Notes: generated by a model from the sequence alone, not told the origin. A DNA stretch of 64,000 bases from Oscillospiraceae bacterium (GCA_910575815.1 CAJTFN010000003.1:233158-297157); one strand, 5' to 3'; counted from the first letter of the stretch, positions 34,932 through 44,973 are shown. Numbers and translations are program-made.

Positions 34932-35828
34932 ATGAACATTGAAAAAACCGCTATGATTACCGTCTGTGGCCGCCCCAACGTGGGCAAATCCAGCCTCACC
35001 AACGCCCTGGTGGGCGAAAAAATCGCCATCGTCTCCAACAAGGCCCAGACTACCCGGAACCGCATCTACGGCGTCGTTAACCGGGAGGACACCCAGTTCA
35101 TCCTCCTGGACACCCCGGGCCTCCACCGGCCCAAGTCCGCCTTGGGCGACTACATGGTCAAAGTCGTCACCGCCAGCCTCTCCGACGTGGACTGCGCCCT
35201 CCTCCTGGTGGAACCCATCCCCCACGTAGGCGGCCCGGAGAAGGCCCTCATTGACCGGGTCCGGGAGGAAAAGCTTCCCTGCGTCCTGGCCATCAACAAA
35301 ATCGACACCGTGGAACCCGCGGAGCTCCTTCCCGTTATCGCCGCCTACAACGATTATTGGGACGGCTTCGACGCCATCCTCCCCCTCTCCGCCCACACCG
35401 GCGACGGCCTGGACGACCTCATGGCCGAACTCCGCAAATACGCCCAGGAGGGCCCCCAGCTCTTTCCCGACGGCCAGACCTCCGATCAGCCGGAGCGCCA
35501 GGTGATGGGCGAGCTCCTCCGGGAAAAGCTGCTTCTCTGCCTGGACAAGGAAATTCCCCACGGCACCGCCGTGGAAATCACCAAGTTCTCCGAGCGGGAC
35601 TCCGGCATCGTCGACGTAGAGGCCACCATCTACTGCGAAAAAGCCAGCCACAAGGGCATTATCATCGGCAAACAGGGCGCAATGCTGAAAAAAATCAGCT
35701 CCCTGGCCCGGCACGACATGGAGAAGTTTATGGGAACGCAGATCTATCTGGAAACCTGGGTGAAGGTCAAGGAAAACTGGCGGGACAACGTGAACTATGT
35801 CCGCAGCCTGGGCTATCGGGAAGACTGA
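34932..35828 (+). CDS. era: GTPase Era
   Basis: The 298-residue GTPase binds 16S rRNA near its 3' end and helps 30S subunit maturation. G1 GRPNVGKSS, G3 DTPG and G4 NKID are present, and the switch region has AQTTRNRI. The C-terminal KH domain carries GIIIGKQGAMLKKI. GAGGAT lies before the ATG. It is followed by yqzL and recO, the same order as in Bacillus. Length is typical. Confidence 0.96.
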   Translation: MNIEKTAMITVCGRPNVGKSSLTNALVGEKIAIVSNKAQTTRNRIYGVVNREDTQFILLDTPGLHRPKSALGDYMVKVVTASLSDVDCALLLVEPIPHVGGPEKALIDRVREEKLPCVLAINKIDTVEPAELLPVIAAYNDYWDGFDAILPLSAHTGDGLDDLMAELRKYAQEGPQLFPDGQTSDQPERQVMGELLREKLLLCLDKEIPHGTAVEITKFSERDSGIVDVEATIYCEKASHKGIIIGKQGAMLKKISSLARHDMEKFMGTQIYLETWVKVKENWRDNVNYVRSLGYRED

Positions 35829-36001
35829 GTAAGCGAGCCCCCCAAACCGGCGGCCATGTGGAAATTCTGGAGACGTCGGAAAAGGGCCGGCATTACAGCC
35901 ATTTCAAAAACGAGGATTTTACGCTTCCAGAATGACCGGAACTTTCCACGTATCCCACCCCGGCGGTGTCCGCAGACTATCCGCAAAAGGAGGTCCGCGA
36001 C

Positions 36002-36115
36002 ATGGACAACATGGAACCCGCGCCGCTCTGGGAGCTCTTCTGTCTCACCGGAGAACCCCTGGCCTATATGCTCTATCGGTCAATCGAGGACGATTTAAAC
36101 AACACCTTGTCATAA
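36002..36115 (+). CDS. yqzL: YqzL-like short protein (37 aa)
   Basis: This very short gene is missed by usual length cut-offs. AAAGGAGGT lies 8 bases before the ATG at 36002. The frame reads MDNMEPAPLWELFCLTGEPL, then AYMLYRSIEDDLNNTLS. The W-x-L-F-x-x-T-G-x-x-x-A-Y-x-L-Y pattern is that of the YqzL-like family. In Bacillus subtilis yqzL also sits between era and recO, which makes the call firm despite its size. No function is known. Confidence 0.8.
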   Translation: MDNMEPAPLWELFCLTGEPLAYMLYRSIEDDLNNTLS

Positions 36116-36284
36116 ACGGGGATCTTACAACTCCCCGTACATAACAAGAATCACCCCCAAGTCGTAAATTCTCTGCCCCGCAGACCATTACCGTGCTTTT
36201 CCGATCAACCAAGCACAGATCAACCGCCGTTTTGTCGTAAACGGCAGAAATTATACTCTTCGTATACACCAAGGAGGAACACCC

Positions 36285-37031
36285 ATGGCGGGAACGTCCT
36301 ATCTCGTGGACCGGGGCATCGTTCTCCGGGAGACGGAGACCAAGGAGACGGACAAGATTCTAACGCTCCTGACCTGGGAGCAGGGCCGTATTCCCGTCAT
36401 TGCCCGGGGAGCGCGGCAGAAAAACTGCAAATTTGCCGCCGCCGCCCAACCCCTGGCCTACGCCGAGTGGACCCTCTATCAGCGCCGGGACTGGCACTAC
36501 GGCAGCGACGCCGCCACCCTGGAGCTCTTCTCCGGTCTCCGGAACGATCTGACGGCCCTGTCCCTTGGCTGCTACATGGCGGAGCTGACCGAGGCCGTGG
36601 CCCCGGAGGCCGTTCCCGTCCCGGAGCTGCTACGTCATCTCCTCAACGGCCTGTACGCCCTTTCCACTTTACACAAGCCGCCCGCCCTGGTAAAGCCCGC
36701 TTTCGAGCTGCGCCTGTTGTGCCTCGCGGGCTACGAACCCCTGGCAGACGCCTGCGCCCTCTGCGGCCGGGAGGACCCGGCGGGCCCCGTCCTGGACCCG
36801 GTACAGGGTCTGCTGCGCTGCCGGGACTGCGGTGGCGGAGGAGGCCGTCCCCTGTGCCGGGACTCTCTGGCCGCCCTGCGCCATATTATTTACGGGGACC
36901 CCAAACGCCTCTATTCCTTCCGCCTGGGGGAGGACTCCCTTCACCGCCTCACGGCCGCCTCAGAGGCCTTTCTCTACGCCCAGCTGGAGCGGACCTTCGG
37001 CGCATTGGACTTCTACAAAACCCTGTTGTAA
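36285..37031 (+). CDS. recO: DNA repair protein RecO
   Basis: The 248-residue mediator loads RecA onto SSB-coated DNA with RecR in the RecFOR pathway. An N-terminal OB fold (YLVDRGIVLRETETKETDKI, then LLTWEQGRIPVIARGA) is followed by a helical domain and a zinc site (CALCGRE near residue 160, then CRDCG near 183). AAGGAGGA lies upstream of the ATG. The 169-base gap before it carries an ACGGGG/CCCCGT stem and a CCGTTT/AAACGG stem. Confidence 0.93.
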   Translation: MAGTSYLVDRGIVLRETETKETDKILTLLTWEQGRIPVIARGARQKNCKFAAAAQPLAYAEWTLYQRRDWHYGSDAATLELFSGLRNDLTALSLGCYMAELTEAVAPEAVPVPELLRHLLNGLYALSTLHKPPALVKPAFELRLLCLAGYEPLADACALCGREDPAGPVLDPVQGLLRCRDCGGGGGRPLCRDSLAALRHIIYGDPKRLYSFRLGEDSLHRLTAASEAFLYAQLERTFGALDFYKTLL

Positions 37032-37188
37032 CCGAGCCATTCTCTCCGCCGGCATCTCGGTTCCTTCGAGCGGCTATACTCCCGGCAGACGGGCCGCCTG
37101 GAAGACCGCCCCTCCCAGAGGCCACCGTTTCCCAGGGTCCCCGTCTTCCACCGCCCCCAGAACATCCCCAACAAGGAGGAACTCCCAC

Positions 37189-39576
37189 ATGAGCGACCTG
37201 TTTAAAAAATCCCTCCGCACCCTGGAACTCCCCCGGGTCCTTCAGCTCCTCTCCGACCAGGCCGTCAGCGCCGAGGCCAAGGCCCGGGCCCTAAGCGCCG
37301 CCCCGGAGACGGAACCCGAGGAAGTCCTCCGCCTTCTGGACCAAACCGACGCCGCCCGCCAAATGATCGGCCGGCAGGGCGCGCCCTCCTTCGACCGGGT
37401 AAAGCCCGTGGCGGAAACCCTGGACCGGGCGGACCGGGGCGGCAGTCTGAATACCCGGGAGCTCCTGCGCGTCGCGGATCTTCTCACCGCCGCCCGCCGG
37501 GCCCGGGAGTATTTCAACGACAGCGCCGGCGAAAAGACCGCCATCGACCACCTCTTTCTCTCCCTCCACGGGAACCACTTCCTGGAAGAGCGCATCAAGC
37601 GCTGCATCCCCGACGAGGACACCATTGCCGACGCCGCCTCTCCGGAGCTGGCGGACATCCGCCGCCACATGCGGGCCGCCCAGGTCAAGAGCCGCCAAAT
37701 CCTCCAGAAGATCATCTCCTCCCCCACCTACGCCAAGGTCCTTCAAGAGACCATCATCACCCAGCGGGACGGCCGCTTCGTGGTCCCCGTGAAAGCGGAG
37801 CAGAAGGGGAACCTTCCCGGCCTGATTCACGACATCTCCTCCTCCGGGGCCACGGTCTTCGTGGAGCCCATGGGGGTGGTCCAGGCCAACAACGAGTACG
37901 TGGAGCTGGAGGCCAAGGAGCAAAAGGAGATCGAGCGCATCCTGGCGGAGCTCTCCGCCGAGGCCGCCGCCCACCGGGAGGACATCCAGTGGGATTACGA
38001 CGCCCTGGTCCACCTGGACCTGATCTTCGCCCGGGGTCAGCTGAGCTATCGAATGGACGCCGTCCGCCCGGAGCTCCGCCGGGACGGCGCCGTCTGCCTC
38101 CGCAAGGCCCGGCATCCCCTTCTGGACCCCAAGGCAGCGGTGCCCATCGACCTGGAGCTGGGCGGCGACTTTGACACCCTGGTCATCACCGGCCCCAACA
38201 CCGGCGGCAAAACGGTCTCCCTGAAAACCCTGGGCCTTCTGACCCTGATGACCCAGTGCGGCCTCCACATTCCGGCGGCGGACCGCAGCGCCGTGGCGGT
38301 TTTCGACCGGGTTCTGGCGGACATCGGCGACGAGCAGAGCATCGAGCAGAACCTGTCCACCTTCTCCGCCCACATGACCAACATTGTGGGCATCCTACAA
38401 GAGGCGGACTCGAAAAGCCTCGTTCTCTTCGACGAGCTGGGGGCCGGCACGGACCCCGTGGAGGGCGCGGCCCTGGCCATTGCCGTCATTCAGCACGTCC
38501 GCTCCGCCGGGGCCAAAATCGCCGCCACCACCCATTACGCCGAGCTGAAAACCTTCGCCATGACCACCGCGGGGGTGGAGAACGCCTCCTGCGAATTCAA
38601 CGTGGAAACCCTCAGCCCCACCTACCGCCTTCTCATTGGAATTCCGGGCAAGTCCAACGCCTTCGCCATCTCCCGGCGGCTGGGCCTTCCCGAGGAGGTC
38701 ATCGCCGCCGCCCAAACCCAGATGAGCGGGGACAGCGTCCGCTTCGAGGACATCCTGACCCAGCTGGAGGCCAAGCGTCAGGCCCTGGAAAAGCGGGACG
38801 CGGAATCGGACCGTCTCTTCCGCCAGCGGGAGGAGGACGCCCGAAAGGCCCGGGAGTTCCGGGAGCAGATGGAGCGTGCCAAGGAGAACGCCCGGAGCCG
38901 GGGCGAGGCGGAGGCCAAACGCATCCTCCGGGATGCCAAGGCCGCGGCGGACCAGACCTTCAACGACCTGGCGGAGCTCCGGCGGCGGCAGGCCGCGGCG
39001 GACGCCGCCCAAAACATCAACGACGCCCAGGCCGCCATCCGGGCCGGGCTGAACCAGGCGGAGGACCGCCTCCGCAAGGAGAAAGACCACCCCGCCCCCA
39101 TTCCCAAGCCCAGCCGCCCCATCGTCAAGGGCGATCTGGTGGAATTTCCCGGCGTCCGCCAGCCCGCCGAGGTCCTCTCCGTGGGCAAGGATGGCATCCT
39201 CCAGCTGAAGGCCGGGATTCTGAAACTGAAAGCCAAGTCCTCCGAAGTCCGTCTCATCGAAGACGACGAGCGGGCCGCCCGGACTCCCAAAGCCCCCCCG
39301 GTCTCCAGCGGAACCCGGACCCTCCGGGCCGCCGCCGCCCGGGAGCTGGACATCCGTGGCATGGAGACCCTGGAGGCGGAGAGCGTCGTGGAGACCTTCC
39401 TCTCCTCCGCCGTCATGGGAAAGCTGGAGACCGTCACCATCATCCATGGCAAAGGCACCGGGGCCCTCCGCAAGGCCGTCCACGGCATTCTGCGGCGGAA
39501 CAAGGCGGTAAAGAGCTTCCGCCTGGGGGTCTACGGCGAGGGGGAAACCGGCGTCACCGTGGTGACCATGAAATAG
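37189..39576 (+). CDS. mutS2: Endonuclease MutS2
   Basis: The 795-residue protein is the MutS paralog lacking the mismatch-recognition domain. It suppresses homologous recombination and, in Bacillus, also rescues collided ribosomes. Walker A is GPNTGGKTVSLK near residue 335, Walker B LVLFDELGAGTDP. A long coiled coil covers about 520-640. The C-terminal Smr nuclease domain has LDIRGMETLEAE and IIHGKGTGALRKAV. The ATG at 37189 has AAGGAGGAA 8 bases upstream; the longer frame invades recO. It lies 157 bases after recO and is followed by the GNAT gene at 12 bases. Confidence 0.95.
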   Translation: MSDLFKKSLRTLELPRVLQLLSDQAVSAEAKARALSAAPETEPEEVLRLLDQTDAARQMIGRQGAPSFDRVKPVAETLDRADRGGSLNTRELLRVADLLTAARRAREYFNDSAGEKTAIDHLFLSLHGNHFLEERIKRCIPDEDTIADAASPELADIRRHMRAAQVKSRQILQKIISSPTYAKVLQETIITQRDGRFVVPVKAEQKGNLPGLIHDISSSGATVFVEPMGVVQANNEYVELEAKEQKEIERILAELSAEAAAHREDIQWDYDALVHLDLIFARGQLSYRMDAVRPELRRDGAVCLRKARHPLLDPKAAVPIDLELGGDFDTLVITGPNTGGKTVSLKTLGLLTLMTQCGLHIPAADRSAVAVFDRVLADIGDEQSIEQNLSTFSAHMTNIVGILQEADSKSLVLFDELGAGTDPVEGAALAIAVIQHVRSAGAKIAATTHYAELKTFAMTTAGVENASCEFNVETLSPTYRLLIGIPGKSNAFAISRRLGLPEEVIAAAQTQMSGDSVRFEDILTQLEAKRQALEKRDAESDRLFRQREEDARKAREFREQMERAKENARSRGEAEAKRILRDAKAAADQTFNDLAELRRRQAAADAAQNINDAQAAIRAGLNQAEDRLRKEKDHPAPIPKPSRPIVKGDLVEFPGVRQPAEVLSVGKDGILQLKAGILKLKAKSSEVRLIEDDERAARTPKAPPVSSGTRTLRAAAARELDIRGMETLEAESVVETFLSSAVMGKLETVTIIHGKGTGALRKAVHGILRRNKAVKSFRLGVYGEGETGVTVVTMK

Positions 39577-39588
39577 GAGGCGCATCCC

Positions 39589-40065
39589 TTGACCATTCGT
39601 TTTGCAACCGAGGCGGACACACCGCGAATTCTGCAATTCATCCGCCAACTGGCGGACTACGAGCACCTGCTGGATCAGGTCACCGCCACGGAAGATCTTC
39701 TGGCGGACCAGCTCTTCCGCCAAAAAAGAGCGGAGGTGCTTCTCGCCCAGGAACAGGGCCAGGAAGTTGGCTTTGCCCTGTTTTTCCATAACTTTTCCAC
39801 CTTCCTGGGCCGCTCCGGTCTATACCTGGAGGATCTCTATGTCCTCCCGGAGTACCGGGGAAAGGGCGTCGGAACCGCCCTCCTCCGGTTTCTGGCCGCC
39901 CTGGCCAAGGAGCGGGGCTGCGGGCGCCTGGAGTGGTCCTGCCTGGACTGGAACGAGCCCAGCATCACTTTCTACCGATCCCTGGGAGCAGAGCCCATGG
40001 CGGACTGGACCGTCTACCGTCTCGCCGGGGAGACCCTGGACCGCATGGCCGGAGATATTTTATAG
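39589..40065 (+). CDS. GNAT-family N-acetyltransferase (diamine acetyltransferase-like)
   Basis: The 158-residue enzyme would transfer acetyl from acetyl-CoA to an amine. The CoA-binding motif is YRGKGVGTALL near residue 91, after the LYLEDLYVLPEY strand. WSCLDWNEPSITFYRSLGA is the C-terminal GNAT motif, and its order most resembles spermidine/spermine acetyltransferases. It starts with TTG at 39589, set by TAGGAGG 8 bases upstream; no ATG fits. It is the last gene of the mutS2 transcript, which ends at 40121-40158. Confidence 0.85.
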   Translation: MTIRFATEADTPRILQFIRQLADYEHLLDQVTATEDLLADQLFRQKRAEVLLAQEQGQEVGFALFFHNFSTFLGRSGLYLEDLYVLPEYRGKGVGTALLRFLAALAKERGCGRLEWSCLDWNEPSITFYRSLGAEPMADWTVYRLAGETLDRMAGDIL

Positions 40066-40120
40066 ATAATAAAATTAATTTATAATCTTTCTATATAATA
40101 GCACTTCCTCACCTATGCAA

Positions 40121-40158
40121 GAAGGGTCCCCCGAAAAGGTGGACCCTTCGAAATTTTT
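40121..40158 (+). terminator. Terminator after the mutS2-GNAT transcript
   Basis: GAAGGGTCC and GGACCCTTC (40121-40129, 40141-40149) are followed by GAAATTTTT. Confidence 0.75.
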
Positions 40159-40170
40159 CCCGTCATATTG

Positions 40171-40199
40171 TTGCAAAGTCCACGACAATTTGCTATACT
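40171..40199 (+). promoter_or_regulatory. Sigma-A promoter for udp
   Basis: TTGCAA (40171-40176), a 17-base spacer and TATACT (40194-40199) preceded by TTTGC. Confidence 0.75.
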
Positions 40200-40233
40200 A
40201 TTTCCACAATATCACAACACAGAGGTGACGATT

Positions 40234-41007
40234 ATGCAAAAACTGGAAAAACAGTTCCACATTGCCTGTACTGCCGAGGACATCGGCCGCTATTGTATTC
40301 TCCCTGGCGATCCCGGCCGGGTGCCCGCCATCGCCGCCTATTTTGACAACGCGAAGCAGGTGGCCTATAACCGGGAGTACAACGTCTGGACCGGCACTCT
40401 CCTGGGGGAGAAGGTGACGGCCTGCTCCACCGGCATCGGCGGCCCCTCCGCCTCCATCGCCATGGAGGAGCTCCACAAGTGCGGCGCGGATACCTTCATC
40501 CGCACGGGCACCTGCGGCGGCATCGACGTAAACGTCCAGTCCGGGGACATTGTGGTGGCCACCGGCGCCGTCCGCTTCGAGCACACCAGCTTGGAATACG
40601 CCCCCCTGGAGTTCCCCGCCGTGGCGGACTTCGGCATCGTGGACTGCCTGGTCCGGGCCACCAAGGCCCTGGGCTATCCGCTCCACACCGGCATCGTCCA
40701 GTGCAAGGACAGCTTCTACGGCCAGCACGACCCCGCCGCCTCCCCGGTGTATTACGAGCTCCAGCAGAAGTGGGAGAGCTGGAAGCGCCTGGGGGTGAAG
40801 GCCAGCGAGATGGAAAGCGCCGCTCTCTTCGTAGTGGCCGCCGCCCTGGGCTGCCGTTGCGGCAGCTGCTTCCATGTGGTCTGGAACCAGGAGCGGGAGG
40901 CCGCGGGCCTGGACCAGAAGATGAGCGAAGACACCAGCACCTCCGTCCGGGTGGCGGTGGAGGCCCTGAAGCTGCAAATCGAGGCGGACCGGGCCGCGAA
41001 AAAATAA
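40234..41007 (+). CDS. udp: Uridine phosphorylase
   Basis: The 257-residue enzyme splits uridine with phosphate to uracil and ribose-1-phosphate. LPGDPGRV near residue 24 binds phosphate, [11 protein letters not shown] near 90 is the family signature, and [10 protein letters not shown] near 195 contacts ribose. A F-Y-G-Q-H-D segment matches the uracil pocket of Udp rather than purine phosphorylases. AGAGGTGA lies 5 bases before the ATG. It has its own promoter. Confidence 0.9.
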   Translation: MQKLEKQFHIACTAEDIGRYCILPGDPGRVPAIAAYFDNAKQVAYNREYNVWTGTLLGEKVTACSTGIGGPSASIAMEELHKCGADTFIRTGTCGGIDVNVQSGDIVVATGAVRFEHTSLEYAPLEFPAVADFGIVDCLVRATKALGYPLHTGIVQCKDSFYGQHDPAASPVYYELQQKWESWKRLGVKASEMESAALFVVAAALGCRCGSCFHVVWNQEREAAGLDQKMSEDTSTSVRVAVEALKLQIEADRAAKK

Positions 41008-41145
41008 GGAAAACCTCTTATATTTCCAAAAAATCCGGTCGATGTTCCTAAAAGAAGGGAATCGAAACCGGAGCGGCTTCCATTGAACGGATTCAAGGTC
41101 AGGGGCGCTCGAAACCCGCGGAATCTGTGAAATGGAGGAAAAACC

Positions 41146-41703
41146 ATGATTCAAGCGACAAGCAGACAAAGCATCCCCAAAGAGTGGATGGACCCCATCG
41201 GCCCGAACGTGGGCTATGCCAAGCCGGAATTCCGGGAGCAGGTGCTGGAGCTGGCGAAAAAGGGGAGCGCGGCGCACTTCGACCGCCTGAGGGACCGGCT
41301 GGAAAACGGAGTAATTAAGACCCCGCTGACGGCGGAGCAGAAGCAGTACCTGAAGGAGAATTTCGACCTGAAAAATATGAGCTGGGAGGACTACCAGTCC
41401 CTCATCGGCAAGCTCTGCGAGTTTGGCGTTTTGGACCAGGAGGACAAGGATTTCCTCCACTGCGGGTTCAGTGGCCTGGAAATGACTCCTGTCGATCTCT
41501 CCGGGCCCACCTGCACCGCCAGCCTTTATACGGCTCCCGTCAGGGACCCCTGGTCCTTTGACTCCTGGAAGGGCGACGTTCTGGGCTGGATGAAGTTCCT
41601 CTCCAGCTTCCAGTGCTGGGATTCGGACAGCCAATCCTGGCGGAAGACCGACGAGGCCCGCCTGTTCGGAAAGGTCCGGGAGCTCCTGGACGCGGTTGCC
41701 TAA
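41146..41703 (+). CDS. Unknown protein, first of a paralogous pair (185 aa)
   Basis: The family is not recognised. The protein is soluble, with no signal peptide. The central block LTAEQKQYLKENFDLKNMSW, then EDYQSLIGKLCEFGVLDQED, recurs in the next gene, as does the ending ARLFGKVRELLDAV. The shared block looks like a helical domain built around M-x-W-E-D-Y-Q. GGAGGAA lies before the ATG. The stop and the next start are 13 bases apart, so the two form an operon. The 5' region carries no clear promoter. Confidence 0.7.
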   Translation: MIQATSRQSIPKEWMDPIGPNVGYAKPEFREQVLELAKKGSAAHFDRLRDRLENGVIKTPLTAEQKQYLKENFDLKNMSWEDYQSLIGKLCEFGVLDQEDKDFLHCGFSGLEMTPVDLSGPTCTASLYTAPVRDPWSFDSWKGDVLGWMKFLSSFQCWDSDSQSWRKTDEARLFGKVRELLDAVA

Positions 41704-41716
41704 GGGGGGGTGGACA

Positions 41717-42325
41717 ATGGTTTCAGCAGCAAACGCCCTTGGCTGCGGAGGGCCGAGTGCCCCGCGCGCTCCGTCCTATACCGGAATGGGAAACCAGGCC
41801 CTTTTGGCGGGCTTCATGGAGGAGTTCCGCAAAACCCAGGCCGAATCCTGCAAGCAAGATGTGGAGGAGCTCAAACGGGCCGGACTGCCGGATAAGCCGG
41901 CGAAGAAACGCAGCACCTCCCAGCAGACCAACGCAGTCACGCTGACGCAGGAACAACGGCTCCGCCTGGCGAACCGTTATGACCCCCAAAGCATGACCTG
42001 GGAGGACTATCAGGCTTTTATTGACGACCTCTGCGAGATCGGCATTTTGGGGGAGGCGGACAAAAGCTGCGTCAACTATGGGACTTCGGAGGACATGGTG
42101 GTGATTCCCCTGGAATCCGCCTTTCGGGTTAACATCCTTGAAGAGGGGGATCCCTTTTACGGCGTCATCGGGTGTTCCTTCTCCGACTGCCAGGGCAATG
42201 CCCTGAACTGGGCGGAATACCGCTCGAAAACCGAGGGGTACTATGGCGACGGTATCTGGCACAAGACCAAAGACGCGGTTCTCTTCGGGAAAATCCGGGA
42301 TGTCATGAAAGCGATTTCCTATTGA
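41717..42325 (+). CDS. Unknown protein, second of the paralogous pair (202 aa)
   Basis: The protein shares with the preceding gene the pattern LTQEQRLRLANRYDPQSMTW, EDYQAFIDDLCEIGILGEAD, and the ending AVLFGKIRDVMKAI. It has an additional N-terminal region with a basic helix (EFRKTQAESCKQDVEELKRA). GGGGGGTGG lies 5 bases before the ATG. A third of the chain is shared, so the pair arose by duplication and diverged. No known domain is evident. The transcript ends at the shared terminator at 42367-42398. Confidence 0.7.
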   Translation: MVSAANALGCGGPSAPRAPSYTGMGNQALLAGFMEEFRKTQAESCKQDVEELKRAGLPDKPAKKRSTSQQTNAVTLTQEQRLRLANRYDPQSMTWEDYQAFIDDLCEIGILGEADKSCVNYGTSEDMVVIPLESAFRVNILEEGDPFYGVIGCSFSDCQGNALNWAEYRSKTEGYYGDGIWHKTKDAVLFGKIRDVMKAISY

Positions 42326-42366
42326 TTGGCGGAAGCCCTTCCATAACTTGTTTTAAAAAGCGCCTA

Positions 42367-42398
42367 AAAAGCGGGCCGCCCACCGGCGGCCCGCTTTT
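42367..42398. terminator. Bidirectional terminator between the unknown pair and copA
   Basis: AAAAGCGGGCCGCC and GGCGGCCCGCTTTT flank CACC. Confidence 0.9.
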
Positions 42399-42406
42399 CT
42401 CGCGTT

Positions 42407-42616
42407 TTACTGAATCCCCAGCACCTTGTAGTCCTGGTCCTCCACGGCCTTTTTCAACGCCTCGTCGGCGAGGGTCCCGGAGAGAGTCACCACCGCCGTG
42501 CCGCTCTCATGGCTGACGTTGGCGGCCTGGACCTCCGGCAGGGCCTCCAGGGCCTTCTTTACCCGGGCCTCGCAGTGGCCGCACATCATGCCCTCGATTT
42601 TCATGGTCTTTTCCAT
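42407..42616 (-). CDS. Possible internal start: free CopZ-like copper chaperone (69 aa)
   Basis: Inside copA, in the same frame, the ATG at 42614-42616 begins [27 protein letters not shown] lies 8 bases upstream (42625-42631), a better site than many true starts here. The product is a full HMA domain with the CxxC copper site. In many Firmicutes copZ is a separate gene following copA; here the stop codon between them seems lost, leaving either an evolved fusion or a dual-product gene. Confidence 0.45.
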   Translation of the reverse strand: MEKTMKIEGMMCGHCEARVKKALEALPEVQAANVSHESGTAVVTLSGTLADEALKKAVEDQDYKVLGIQ

Positions 42617-44926
42617 TCTTGTTACCTCCTCAAAATGTTTGGATTGTTTGATTTTTTTATCCTTTTTCCAGTCCCGCAGGTCAAACAGGTTCAGCCGCAG
42701 GGCGTTGGAAACCACGCAGAAGCTGGAGAGGCTCATAGCCGCCGCGCCGAACATGGGGTTCAGCGTCAGGCCCAGAGGGATGAAGAGTCCCGCCGCCAGG
42801 GGGATACCGATGGTGTTGTAGAAAAAGGCCCAGAACAGGTTCTCATGGATGTTCCGCAGGGTGGCCCGGCTGAGCCGGATGGCGGCGGGCACGTCGGAGA
42901 GCCGGCTCTTCATCAGCACCACATCCGCCGCGTCGATGGCCACATCCGCTCCCGCGCCGATGGCAATGCCAGTGTCCGCCCGGGTCAGGGCCGGGGCGTC
43001 GTTGATGCCGTCCCCCACCATGGCCACCTTCCCCTGCTCTTTGAGTCCCCGGATGACGCTCTCCTTCCCATCCGGCAGCACCCCGGCGATGACCTCGTCC
43101 ACCCCGGCCTGCCTGCCGATGGCCTCGGCGGTCCGCCGGTTGTCCCCGGTGAGCATCACCACCCGGATTCCCATATTCTGGAGCTCCTTCACCGCCTGGG
43201 GACTGTCCTCCTTGATGACATCCGCCACGGCGATCACGCCCAGCAGCATACCGTCCCGGCTGAAAAACATAGGAGTCTTTCCCTGGGCGGCCAGCGCCTC
43301 GGCCTTGGCCTGGGTCTCCTGGGACACCGCTGCACGGGTGCTGATGAAACCGTAATTCCCACCGCTGAGGGTGGCCCCTTTCCACTTCCCGGTCAGTCCG
43401 TTTCCCGGAAGGGCCTGGAAATCCGTGACCTCCTCCTGGGGAACCTGCGCCTCCTCCGCCTTCTGGAGAATGGCGCGCGCCAGGGGATGCTCGCTTTTCC
43501 TCTCCAGAGCGCTGGCCAGCCGCAGTAGTTGCTGCTCCCCATCGCATAGCCCCACCTCCGGAAGGATATCCGTTACCCTGGGCTCCCCCCGGGTGATGGT
43601 GCCTGTTTTGTCCAGGGCCACAATCTCCGTGCGGCCCGCGGCCTCCAGGGAGGCGGCGGTTTTGAATAGAATACCGTTTTTCGCGCCCAGGCCGTTGCCC
43701 ACCATAATGGCCACCGGGGTGGCCAGCCCCAGGGCGCAGGGGCAGGAGATAACCAGAACGGAGATCCCCCGGGCCAGGGCGAAGCCCGCGCTCTCCCCCA
43801 GCAGGAGCCAGACCACCGTGGTTACCAAGGCGATGGCGATGACCACCGGGACAAAGACGCCGGAAACCTTATCGGCAATTTTGGCGATGGGGGCCTTGGT
43901 GGCCGCCGCGTCGCTGACCATCTGGATGATCTGAGACAGGGTCGTGTCCTCCCCCACCCGGGTTGCCTGGCACTTTATAAAACCCTCTTGATTTGTAGTG
44001 GCGGCGGAAACCCGGTCTCCGGGGGCTTTATCCACCGGGATGCTCTCCCCGGTGAGGGCGGACTCGTTCACCGCGCTGGCGCCCTCCACCACCACGCCGT
44101 CCACCGGGATATTCTCCCCAGGGCGAACCAGGAAGAGGTCGCCCTTCTGGACCTGCTCAATGGGGACGGTGACCTCCTGTCCCTCCCGCTCCAGCACGGC
44201 GGTCTTGGGCGAGAGCTTCATCAGGCTTTTCAGTGCGTCGGTGGTCCGGCCCTTGGACCGGGCCTCCAGCATCTTGCCCACGGTAATCAGGGCGAGGATC
44301 ATGGCGGCGGACTCGAAGTAAAACTCCATCATGTAGGCCATGACGGCGTCCATGTCCCCCCGGACCTGGGCCCCGGTCATGGCAAAGAGGGCGTAGGTGC
44401 TGTAGACGAAGGCCGCCGAGGCTCCCAAAGCCACCAGAGTATCCATATTCGGAGCGCGGTGCCAAAGGCTCTTAAAGCCGCTGATGAAGAACTTCTGGTT
44501 GATGACCATCACCGCCACTGTCAGCAGCAGCTGAAGGAGCCCCATGGCCACATGGTTCCCCTGGAGGGCGCTTGGAACCGGCCAATTCCACATCATGTGG
44601 CCCATGGAAAAGTACATGAGGACCGCCAGGAAGATCAGCGAGGACCACAGTCGTTTTTTCAGCAGCGGCGTCTCGTGATCCGCCAGGGCCTCCTCCGGAT
44701 TCGCCGTGGTTCCAGAGGTCTTCTCCGCTCCCTTTTTAGAGGCTCCGTACCCGGCTTCCTCAACGGCCGCAATGATTTCCCGTTCCGAAGCGGTGCCTTC
44801 CACGCCCATGGAATTCGTCAGCAAGCTGACGGAGCAGGAGGAGACGCCCGGGAGCTTCGCCACCGCTTTTTCCACCCTGGCGCTGCAAGCGGCGCAGCTC
44901 ATGCCGGTGACGTTGTATTGTTCCAT
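42407..44926 (-). CDS. copA: Copper-translocating P1B-type ATPase with fused C-terminal CopZ domain
   Basis: The 839-residue pump exports Cu(I). It has an N-terminal HMA domain ([11 protein letters not shown]11 and C14), eight membrane helices with the CPC metal site ([12 protein letters not shown]), the phosphorylated Asp in DKTGTIT, the SEHPLA locus and GDGINDAP. Unusually, after the last helices a second HMA domain ([13 protein letters not shown]) is joined through a short charged linker at the C-terminus. A strong ribosome site and ATG occur inside the gene just before that domain (42614-42631), so a free CopZ-like chaperone of 69 residues could also be made. It lies 47 bases after csoR and is under CsoR control. 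Confidence 0.93.
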   Translation of the reverse strand: MEQYNVTGMSCAACSARVEKAVAKLPGVSSCSVSLLTNSMGVEGTASEREIIAAVEEAGYGASKKGAEKTSGTTANPEEALADHETPLLKKRLWSSLIFLAVLMYFSMGHMMWNWPVPSALQGNHVAMGLLQLLLTVAVMVINQKFFISGFKSLWHRAPNMDTLVALGASAAFVYSTYALFAMTGAQVRGDMDAVMAYMMEFYFESAAMILALITVGKMLEARSKGRTTDALKSLMKLSPKTAVLEREGQEVTVPIEQVQKGDLFLVRPGENIPVDGVVVEGASAVNESALTGESIPVDKAPGDRVSAATTNQEGFIKCQATRVGEDTTLSQIIQMVSDAAATKAPIAKIADKVSGVFVPVVIAIALVTTVVWLLLGESAGFALARGISVLVISCPCALGLATPVAIMVGNGLGAKNGILFKTAASLEAAGRTEIVALDKTGTITRGEPRVTDILPEVGLCDGEQQLLRLASALERKSEHPLARAILQKAEEAQVPQEEVTDFQALPGNGLTGKWKGATLSGGNYGFISTRAAVSQETQAKAEALAAQGKTPMFFSRDGMLLGVIAVADVIKEDSPQAVKELQNMGIRVVMLTGDNRRTAEAIGRQAGVDEVIAGVLPDGKESVIRGLKEQGKVAMVGDGINDAPALTRADTGIAIGAGADVAIDAADVVLMKSRLSDVPAAIRLSRATLRNIHENLFWAFFYNTIGIPLAAGLFIPLGLTLNPMFGAAAMSLSSFCVVSNALRLNLFDLRDWKKDKKIKQSKHFEEVTRMEKTMKIEGMMCGHCEARVKKALEALPEVQAANVSHESGTAVVTLSGTLADEALKKAVEDQDYKVLGIQ

Positions 44927-44973
44927 AAACAGACCTCCTATATCTAATTAAATTTATTAAGCCTTTATAAAAG

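Noticed and set aside
36116..36284. Riboswitch or T-box before recO
   Set aside because: Two short stems are present, but no conserved aptamer core or T-box sequence could be recognised.
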